10,134 nt of DNA from Hyphomicrobium_A sp964620915 (GTDB taxonomy: Bacteria; Pseudomonadota; Alphaproteobacteria; Rhizobiales; Hyphomicrobiaceae): positions 1-10,134 of the forward strand of contig CAZUKP010000097.1 in assembly GCA_964620915.1 (NCBI GenBank). The letters are read 5' to 3'. The notes beneath the pieces are model-generated. The model saw only the letters and a program-made list of their open reading frames with translations. It was not told the origin of the DNA and made no database searches. The number at the start of each line of letters is the position of its first letter. Position 1 is the first letter of the stretch. A program made the translations under genes and the position numbers. Positions 6,194 through 10,134 of the stretch are shown piece after piece.

Positions 6194-6323
6194 CATGACA
6201 CTCGATGTACATCATCCGTCCCCCGCCGATGTCGACCCGCTTGGCGAAGGACTCAGCGCGCGCCGTTGTCGCCAGCGAGCAAGCGAGCGCGATAAGAGCC
6301 AACAATTTCGCGACGTGTTTCAT
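6189..6323 (-). pseudogene. 5' end of a secreted alpha/beta hydrolase, truncated
   Basis: A 44-codon frame: MKHVAKLLALIALACSLATT then ARA, an ideal Sec signal peptide with probable cleavage after ARA (residue 23). ESFAKRVDIGGGRMMYIECHG follows, then a stop. The mature part matches the first strand and turn of secreted alpha/beta hydrolases (V-IGGGR-MY-EC-G, normally continuing with a G-PTVVL strand). The frame ends exactly where the transposase fragment begins, so the remaining roughly 250 or more codons have been removed or separated. AAAGG lies upstream of the ATG at a workable distance. If expressed it would yield a signal peptide with a 21-residue tail. Confidence 0.7.
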
Positions 6324-6453
6324 GGTTATTCGCCTTTCGTCTTCAATTCACCTGCTCGCTGTCCGGCAACTTCTACAAATCACACCTAGTCATTTTCTCT
6401 TAGGGCGAGGCGCAGAGCCGTCGATCCTAACAGCTCGGTGGCAGTTCCGATGT

Positions 6454-6523
6454 CCGGTTTGGGTCATTAGCGGACATTAGAGTGCGGATCCGCCATGTCC
6501 GCTTTCCCTCCAAGAGCAGACAT
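6454..6523. repeat. Dispersed repeat, copy B (GTCCGC/GCGGAC family)
   Basis: Gap-free partner of 3511-3580 (54 of 70 bases identical). ATGTCCG (6450-6456) pairs with CGGACAT (6471-6477), and ATGTCCGCT (6495-6503) with AGCAGACAT (6515-6523, one mismatch). In copy A the first pair is damaged and the second intact; here the reverse holds, as expected of independently decaying copies. Confidence 0.7.
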
Positions 6524-6797
6524 TCTCAGCCTTAGAGCAAATCCGCCGTTTCCCGTGGTTAGAGGACCGAAACGGTTCGCCTAACCGCTCCACAGCACTG
6601 GAGCTAGAAAACCTTGTCAGCGGCTTTTTTCTATTGATAGGCGCGATCCCGTTATTGGCTGGCCGCATGGCGATGTGGGAGTCTGACTGAACAAGCAATT
6701 GGAGAGCGCCACCCGGAACTATTCGTTTTGCTACAGCGTTTTGAAGATTGGTGACCGCGCATCGCCCCCCAGCGCTTTCGTTGTCACCTAATAGTTA

Positions 6798-6824
6798 GGC
6801 CCCCACAGCACGATTGTGGGGGCC
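6798..6824. terminator. Perfect 10-bp hairpin, terminator-like
   Basis: GGCCCCCACA (6798-6807) and TGTGGGGGCC (6815-6824) form a perfect stem with a 7-base loop. The following TCTTAG is a weak T tract, so termination would be inefficient on the plus strand; on the minus strand TAACTATT follows. No gene ends nearby, except that a minus-strand transcript from the tRNA-like element at 6992 would meet it about 90 bases after the element's 3' end. Confidence 0.5.
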
Positions 6825-6916
6825 TCTTAGTTCAAGGGGTTAAAGCCCGCGCGTCGTTAAAAACGCACAGCGTTAGCGGCAAGCTTCACCGCGACCCGTA
6901 TAAGCCCTTAGAACTC

Positions 6917-6992
6917 CGGAGTCGGGTTCCGGAGTTGAACCAGGAACTTGTCGCAAACGAGCGCGACCGTGCTGCCGTTACACTAACCCGAC
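6917..6992 (-). tRNA. tRNA-like gene, good cloverleaf, 8-base anticodon loop
   Basis: On the minus strand the acceptor GTCGGGT pairs perfectly with ACCCGAC. The D stem GTGT/GCAC (one wobble) has loop AACGGCA. The anticodon stem GTCGC/GCGAC is perfect with loop GCTCGTTT, and the variable loop is AAGTT. The T stem CCTGG/CCGGA (4 of 5, one wobble) has a textbook TTCAACT loop; the 3' end is T-CCG rather than CCA. Total length is 76. If the T before CGT is U33, the anticodon is CGU (Thr), with one extra base in the loop. The extra base, U37 and the CCG end suggest a decayed or specialised tRNA. The T-arm strand AACTCCGGA (6912-6920 read on the plus strand) also pairs perfectly with TCCGGAGTT (6928-6936), an alternative hairpin. 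Confidence 0.5.
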
Positions 6993-7193
6993 CGGGGCTA
7001 ACGATACCAAAATGGGGCGACGAAGCGAGACCGTCCGTGAAGGAACCATTCGCCTTACTGCTGGGTCTCCACCCTGGGGGAGTAAGCCAAGCCCGCGCGT
7101 CCGACCGTAAGATGTGAGCGAGGCTTGAGCTCCCTAGGGACCGGAAAAACCGCGTTAACCTTTCTTTAAGACCATGAGTGGCATTGGCACTAG

Positions 7194-7286
7194 ATGCAAA
7201 TTTTGAGGCTTAAAACGATAAACAGTTTCGACGCCGCCGCGATGGTGGCGGTCGGCATTATCGCGGCGCAACTACTGTTCGGTTAG
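7194..7286 (+). CDS. Possible 30-residue membrane peptide
   Basis: A tiny frame, MQILRLKTINSFDAAAMVAV followed by GIIAAQLLFG and a TAG. The basic start and a hydrophobic run of about 17 residues would make a single membrane helix. Upstream, CGTTAACCTTTCTTTAAG has the look of alphaproteobacterial promoter regions, but there is no obvious ribosome binding site. A GC-rich hairpin follows 18 bases after the stop. I have a faint memory of similar 'INSFDAAAM' microproteins in Bradyrhizobium, not enough for a family call. It could also be chance. Confidence 0.4.
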   Translation: MQILRLKTINSFDAAAMVAVGIIAAQLLFG

Positions 7287-7304
7287 TGATACGGCTCCCG
7301 TGCG

Positions 7305-7320
7305 CCTCGCGTAAGCGAGG
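7305..7320. terminator. Short hairpin with GTAA tetraloop
   Basis: CCTCGC (7305-7310) and GCGAGG (7315-7320) close a GTAA loop, a stable GNRA-type tetraloop. It follows the tiny membrane ORF and lies 42 bases beyond the convergent minus-strand gene's stop. There is no T tract, so termination is possible but not certain. Confidence 0.35.
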
Positions 7321-7362
7321 GCTTGGCCAGATACGTCCAGGTCAAAAGGATAGCGACCTGCG

Positions 7363-7572
7363 CTAACCAGATCGGCCAACGAGAAGGCGATCGATGCCCT
7401 GTTTGGCCTCGGCCACGGCGGCCTCCTTTACCGGTGCCAAAGTGTCGAGAACAGATTGCGGGAGGAAAGGCTGATCAGCCTGCGTGGGGTAAGCCTTCGC
7501 ACACCAGCCTTCCCACTGACGCCTCGGTACGATCAAGTATCCGCGATATTCAAGAGTCTTCTTCGTCGCCAT
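7363..7572 (-). CDS. Small conserved hypothetical protein
   Basis: A 69-residue protein starting MATKKTLEYRGYLIVPRRQW and ending with a helix VKEAAVAEAKQGIDRLLVGR. The order 'EYRGY.I....-W' strands, a loop, then an 'EAVAEAK..ID.LL' helix is one I recognise from short Bradyrhizobium proteins of unknown function, resembling HicB-like or antitoxin-like beta-beta-alpha folds only in outline. The start at 7572 is chosen because GAGG lies 6 bases upstream; the frame extends to 7608 but the extra 12 residues look non-coding. No partner gene is adjacent. Confidence 0.7.
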   Translation of the reverse strand: MATKKTLEYRGYLIVPRRQWEGWCAKAYPTQADQPFLPQSVLDTLAPVKEAAVAEAKQGIDRLLVGRSG

Positions 7573-7662
7573 TTGGGGCCTCATGCGATGGCCCCCGTCG
7601 TTAGCCACTAATTACCTAATAGCGACTGCCTCGAACGCAAGGCCCCCAGAAGCCCATAAGCC

Positions 7663-7685
7663 TGCAACCCGAATTGCAACCGGGA
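7663..7685 (+). repeat. Paired arm motif, TGCAACC type
   Basis: TGCAACCCG and TGCAACCGG are repeated 13 bases apart (7663 and 7676). The same motif, with AA replaced by CG in both halves, occurs at 9955-9977. Both lie exactly 101 bases from their tRNA-Ser half. This looks like an integrase or accessory-protein binding site on the arm of an attachment site. Confidence 0.5.
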
Positions 7686-7786
7686 AAGAACGCGGGTTCC
7701 GCCCCGCCGCGTGAGAATGCTTGGAAAATCAAGGGCTGCGAGTGATAGCGAGGGAACGAAAAACACTGGAAAGACAGTAGCGGACG

Positions 7787-7827
7787 CTTTTCAAGACCGG
7801 TGCCTTCAACCACTCGGCCACCCATCC
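7787..7827 (-). repeat. tRNA-Ser(UGA) 5' half, attachment-site core, copy 1
   Basis: Minus strand, beginning GGATGGGTGGCCGAGTGG at 7827: acceptor 5' strand, D arm, anticodon 5' stem CCGGT and loop CTTGAAA, then unrelated DNA. The CCGG needed to close the anticodon stem and everything 3' of it are missing, so this is not a working tRNA. It is identical over 41 bp to 10079-10119. The break in the anticodon loop is where many tyrosine integrases exchange strands at tRNA genes. Confidence 0.85.
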
Positions 7828-7880
7828 CGCTAAGAAACTCAATTAGTTAGTCTCGTCGACAATGGCAACAAAACGGGAAT

Positions 7881-7900
7881 TGCCGCCGGATTGCCGCCGG
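7881..7900 (+). repeat. Paired arm motif, TGCCGCC type, left end of the element
   Basis: TGCCGCCGG occurs at 7881-7889 and again at 7892-7900, an 11-base period, 53 bases inside the left core repeat. It matches the pair at the right end (9955 and 9968) in sequence and orientation. Confidence 0.5.
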
Positions 7901-7931
7901 AAGCATTGTCCTCGGGAGCTCGCTTCGCGGA

Positions 7932-8225
7932 TCAAAAGCTAACCTTCGTCTGGCCTAAAGCGATGGGCTGCGCCTGCATCACGGCAAAGGCTTCCTCGAA
8001 CGCGCTTGTGGAATAGTTGACCTCACGAATGAGCCAGCGGTCACCGTAGACGCGAACGATAGCCCAGGCTCGGCCTTGGTAGTTGAAGGTTGGGAACGTT
8101 TGCTGAGATCGGGCTGTTACCTCACCCCACCAGCCGAACACACCCGGGAGAAACAAAACTAAAAACAGCAGCCAGTTCCAGTAGCGATAGCCCAAAAATT
8201 GCACGTAGGGACCGAACATTTTCAT
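7932..8225 (-). CDS. Small membrane protein of unknown function
   Basis: A 97-residue protein if started at ATG 8225 (MKMFGPYVQFLGYRYWNW); the frame is open back to a TTG at 8279. One strong membrane helix spans about residues 13-32 (YWNWLLFLVLFLPGVFGWWG), with aromatic residues at both edges. It is followed by a soluble domain of about 65 residues: FNYQGRAWAIVRVYGDRWLI, then REVNYSTSAFEEAFAVMQAQ. The first part may form beta strands that carry an 'AIVRVYGDR' motif. I do not recognise the family. No strong ribosome binding site is visible, so the start is uncertain. It is divergent from the lipoprotein gene, with about 150 bases between them that must hold both promoters. Confidence 0.65.
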   Translation of the reverse strand: MKMFGPYVQFLGYRYWNWLLFLVLFLPGVFGWWGEVTARSQQTFPTFNYQGRAWAIVRVYGDRWLIREVNYSTSAFEEAFAVMQAQPIALGQTKVSF

Positions 8226-8378
8226 CTGAGTTTTCTGCTCGGCCTCTTCGGACCTTTGCGGGCGCCCCCTCAGAACCAAGTGAATGCTTTCTGACGCCGT
8301 CTGATTTTCCGGTTACGCGGCCGGCCCGAATGGTTGTAGGATGTCTGGGCCTGCAAGTGTCTCGGGGGAGGGTGAGGC

Positions 8379-8699
8379 ATGCGTCACTGGGGGCTGGCTC
8401 TATGCGTCGTGCTCGCGCTGGCGGGCTGCGCACGGAAGAAAGACTTGATACCGACCGGGGGCAGCCGTGCCGATGGCACGGTCGATCTCAGCTATGAGTT
8501 GGGGTTGTATGAGAAGCCCGTCCTCGATCCGGAAAAAGGTCTTATCATCGCGCGCCAACGTTGCGCCGCATGGGGCTACACAGGCGCCGAGGCGTTCGGT
8601 GGCGAAAAGCGGCAATGTCAGGCGTTCTATGGTGGCGACTGCATCCGCTGGTTTGTGACTATGACCTATCAATGTCTCGGTGCAAACAAACCGACGTGA
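8379..8699 (+). CDS. YecR-like lipoprotein
   Basis: A 106-residue lipoprotein. The signal sequence MRHWGLALCVVLALAGC ends in a clear lipobox LAGC, with Cys17 as the lipid-modified residue, so the mature protein should be anchored in a membrane facing the periplasm. The body has the pattern of YecR-like lipoproteins: KKDLIPTGGSRADGTVDLSY, E-GL-EKP, then IARQRCAAWGYTGAEAFGG, CQAFYGGDCIRW and a final VTMTYQC. Four conserved cysteines besides the lipobox (59, 76, 84, 95) suggest disulphides. The ribosome binding site GGAGGG is a good match. YecR itself is a flagellar-regulon protein of unknown role in Escherichia coli; relatives also turn up in phages and islands. A GTG-free, well-supported start makes this one of the surest genes of the element. 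Confidence 0.85.
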   Translation: MRHWGLALCVVLALAGCARKKDLIPTGGSRADGTVDLSYELGLYEKPVLDPEKGLIIARQRCAAWGYTGAEAFGGEKRQCQAFYGGDCIRWFVTMTYQCLGANKPT

Positions 8700-8779
8700 G
8701 GTCTCTGCGATCATAGCCCGCTGAGGTCTCGCGAGCGAAGGCTAAAGCGTTTGCTTTCGGGCATAGATTGGCAGTCACA

Positions 8780-9184
8780 ATGACCGATTCCAACGAAGCG
8801 TATGTTAGGAAGCTGAACGAGCAGGAAGTTTCGCCGGAGGATATGGCGGCTGTCATGCGCGCCATAGCGGAGCATCCCCGTGAATGTCGAAGTTTTGAGG
8901 CCTTGGTTGGCCTGTTGGTTAAGACGCTGCCGCATCGATCAACCGACTACCGGGTTGCCCTCAACTTCCGGCTCCAAGCGCTAGACGAACTCTCTAAAAC
9001 CGTCCCCAACCTTGGGGGGTTTGAGATCGTCGCGCCGGATGGTGGACACCTCGTGCATGGTGCCATCTTAGTGGCAGCGGCGCATTGCCGCTTGGTCCGT
9101 GTCGACGACAGGCGCGTCTCCTTTGATGAGGTCGAGTTTGTCACGGAAGCCATGCGCGCCGCTGAGACTGAGGGCAGCGGGTGA
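8780..9184 (+). CDS. Hypothetical 134-residue soluble protein
   Basis: The frame opens at a TTG (8768) but ATG 8780 is preferred. The protein is largely helical at first (EAYVRKLNEQEVSPEDMAAV, then MRAIAEHPRECRSFEALVGL). A middle part DYRVALNFRLQALDELSKTV follows, then GGFEIVAPDGGHLVHGAILV-AAAHCRLVRVDDRRVSF and a last helix DEVEFVTEAMRAAETEG. No signal peptide, membrane helix or known catalytic motif is seen. A ribosome binding site is not obvious. It is 80 bases after the lipoprotein gene in the same direction and ends in a strong hairpin, so the two may share a transcript. Family unknown to me. Confidence 0.7.
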   Translation: MTDSNEAYVRKLNEQEVSPEDMAAVMRAIAEHPRECRSFEALVGLLVKTLPHRSTDYRVALNFRLQALDELSKTVPNLGGFEIVAPDGGHLVHGAILVAAAHCRLVRVDDRRVSFDEVEFVTEAMRAAETEGSG

Positions 9185-9187
9185 GCT

Positions 9188-9214
9188 AAACCGGTTCCTC
9201 TGAGGAACCGGTTT
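9188..9214. terminator. Strong terminator between convergent genes
   Basis: AAACCGGTTCCTC (9188-9200) and GAGGAACCGGTTT (9202-9214) form a 13-bp perfect inverted repeat starting 4 bases after the stop at 9184, with T-rich ends on both strands (GGTTTT on plus, AAACC then AGCTCA on minus). It would end the plus-strand transcript. It may also serve the convergent gene whose stop is at 9240. Confidence 0.85.
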
Positions 9215-9239
9215 TGGAACAGTGATGTTCGCCTTCTAA

Positions 9240-9935
9240 TTATCGCGTGGGGCCGTCGGAGGTCTGAGCCGCCCTGTCGATGCGGTCATAAACATCGGAA
9301 TAGTTGCTCTCATGAACGTCCAAGTTTCGGAGAGCCGCCTTGACGTCCTCCCAGTTCACTTGGGTTGGGAGCTTATCGGACTTCCCTCGGAAGAAGTTAA
9401 AGCTGGCCGCCGCCCTCGCGTAGATCCCCGCTGTGTCGATTAGGTACTCTTCGATGTTGCTCTTAGTGACCATCCAATTTGGGCTACCGATGTTCAAAAG
9501 CATTGTCTTCAAACGCCCGCTTTGAACCTGAATTTCTCGCAAGAGTTGCTCTATCAGGTCAGTCTCGCCGGGTTCCGAGTATTCGATGAAATCGGAGAGA
9601 AAGGTGATCGACTCGGTCGGCACGCTCGGTATAGACGGAACTCTGATCGTAGAAGCGGCTAACCTTTGCCCTTTGCATTGCTGGTGCAAATCTTTAAGCG
9701 GGGGCACACAAGCAATTGCGTATTCAGAGATGCTTGCGAGGGCCAATGGTCCCGTCGCTCGCAAGGCCGCTCGCTTGCGGACGCGCCGCTTATCTTCGAT
9801 TGACCAGTTTTGGCGGATTTGACGGTGCAGAAAATAGGCGCCAGCGGCAGCGCCAATCAGAGCTAAGACGCCCGCTAGGAGTGTCTGCCAGCGTTCTAGG
9901 ATCGAGAAAAACCAATTCCAGTCGTCTGGGCACAT
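9240..9935 (-). CDS. Membrane-anchored hypothetical protein
   Basis: A 231-residue protein. The N-terminus MCPDDWNWFFSILERWQTLL leads into one membrane helix at about residues 17-36 (ending GAAAGAYFLHRQI). A charged helix (NWSIEDKRRVRKRAALRATG) and then about 170 cytoplasmic residues follow, mostly helical and rich in Glu, Leu and Ser. The beginning 'W..FF.ILERWQTLLAGVLALIGA' followed by 'HRQI..' and 'R..RK.RAA' is a pattern I recall from many uncharacterised alphaproteobacterial proteins in prophages and islands, so it may be a common cargo protein. No enzyme motif is seen. ATG 9935 has no strong ribosome binding site. The start lies only about 20 bases from the right arm motif. Confidence 0.8.
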   Translation of the reverse strand: MCPDDWNWFFSILERWQTLLAGVLALIGAAAGAYFLHRQIRQNWSIEDKRRVRKRAALRATGPLALASISEYAIACVPPLKDLHQQCKGQRLAASTIRVPSIPSVPTESITFLSDFIEYSEPGETDLIEQLLREIQVQSGRLKTMLLNIGSPNWMVTKSNIEEYLIDTAGIYARAAASFNFFRGKSDKLPTQVNWEDVKAALRNLDVHESNYSDVYDRIDRAAQTSDGPTR

Positions 9936-9954
9936 CGGGCTTTCACCCCCATTT

Positions 9955-9977
9955 TGCCGCCCGAATTGCCGCCGGGA
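9955..9977 (+). repeat. Paired arm motif, TGCCGCC type, right end of the element
   Basis: TGCCGCCCG at 9955 and TGCCGCCGG at 9968, 13 bases apart, 101 bases inside the right core repeat. It aligns base for base with 7663-7685 (19 of 23) at the same distance from its core. The only differences are CG in place of AA in each half. Confidence 0.5.
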
Positions 9978-10078
9978 CTATGCGCGCATTTCGCCCAACG
10001 CCGCCCGAGGGCCTTGAATTTCAGGGATTGCAGGGCACAGGAGAAAACACAAAAAACCCAGAAACACGTTGGGCGTGC

Positions 10079-10119
10079 CTTTTCAAGACCGGTGCCTTCA
10101 ACCACTCGGCCACCCATCC
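10079..10119 (-). repeat. tRNA-Ser(UGA) 5' half, attachment-site core, copy 2
   Basis: Identical over 41 bp to 7787-7827, again on the minus strand and again broken in the anticodon loop after CTTGAAAA. The following minus-strand sequence (GGCACGCCC) does not complete a tRNA. Only 15 bases of DNA lie beyond it in the window, so whether another array unit or the chromosome follows cannot be seen. Confidence 0.85.
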
Positions 10120-10134
10120 TTGCAATCAACTCAG

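Larger units (their letters stand above)
6324..7193. other. Long non-coding stretch with repeats and hairpins
   Basis: No convincing protein gene. It holds the dispersed repeat copy B (6454-6523) and two adjacent hairpins. One is GGTTAG/CTAACC (6557-6562/6581-6586) with inner ACCG/CGGT (6566-6569/6573-6576); the other is GCTCCA/TGGAGC (6587-6592/6599-6604). A terminator-like palindrome (6798-6824) and a tRNA-like element on the minus strand (6917-6992) follow. The open frame 6935-7117 is explained by the tRNA-like element, and the minus frame 6477-6698 runs through repeats and hairpins. Confidence 0.55.
7787..10119. mobile_element. Putative integrase-less element between tRNA-Ser half-site repeats
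   Basis: Two identical 41-bp tRNA-Ser halves in direct orientation, 2292 bp apart, bound an interval with four genes and no recombinase. Just inside both ends are paired TGCCGCC motifs (7881/7892 and 9955/9968), as expected of the two arms of one attachment site. The motif outside the left end (7663) is of the different TGCAACC type, suggesting a second element abuts there. This fits a cis-mobilisable or satellite element in a tandem array. The intact tRNA-Ser and the integrase would lie outside the window. Excision is not demonstrated. Confidence 0.55.

Noticed and set aside
6477..6698. Minus-strand frame with FSSSSAVERLGEPFRSSNHG
   Set aside because: It translates the dispersed repeat and two hairpins (6557-6604). 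Similar peptides are familiar as spurious ORFs. A D-arm-like GCTCCA/TGGAGC hairpin there does not extend to a tRNA fold.
7616..7825. Minus-strand frame beginning MGGRVVEGTGLE, and a similar one at 9896-10129
   Set aside because: The shared N-terminus is a translation of the tRNA-Ser half, a well-known annotation artefact; the remainders do not resemble each other as proteins.
8090..8497. 135-residue plus-strand frame overlapping the membrane protein and the lipoprotein start
   Set aside because: It overlaps two better-supported genes and lacks any protein-like pattern.

Overview
The window looks like a piece of a high-GC soil alphaproteobacterium of the Rhizobiales, most likely Bradyrhizobium or a close relative. 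This rests on the phasin, on an RhlE-type helicase, and on several short helical or zinc-ribbon proteins of a kind I know mainly from Bradyrhizobium genomes. It is also suggested by a GTCCGC/GCGGAC dispersed repeat and by island junctions built on tRNA-Ser. No database search was possible, so the genus is an inference.

Layout. 1-463 holds no convincing gene but contains a structured leader with two competing pairings and a terminator-like hairpin, ahead of a small gene (470-688). 773-3273 is a conventional minus-strand block: a small conserved protein, a phasin (polyhydroxybutyrate granule coat) and a complete DEAD-box RNA helicase (rhlE type). 3450-5441 is a loose run of small genes: a zinc ribbon, a helical protein, a multiply broken pseudogene, a 67-aa minus-strand gene, and an 81-aa protein behind a degenerate tRNA-like element.

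5480-6330 is a graveyard of mobile DNA. It contains a frameshifted large serine recombinase and two pieces of an rve-type transposase facing opposite ways. It also holds the first 44 codons of a secreted alpha/beta hydrolase, cut off at the junction. 6330-7300 is mostly non-coding, with a dispersed repeat, several perfect hairpins, a second and better tRNA-like cloverleaf (minus strand), and a tiny membrane ORF.

7787-10119 is the most interesting part. Two identical 41-bp copies of the 5' half of a tRNA-Ser(UGA) gene lie 2292 bp apart in the same orientation. Each is broken in the anticodon loop. Paired short TGC-NN-CC motifs lie beside each core, and both sites have one such pair 101 bp away on the same side. 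The interval carries four genes (a small membrane protein, a YecR-like lipoprotein, a soluble unknown and a 231-aa membrane-anchored unknown) and no integrase. I read it as a small non-autonomous integrative element, or one segment of a tandem island array at tRNA-Ser, mobilised if at all by an integrase encoded elsewhere.
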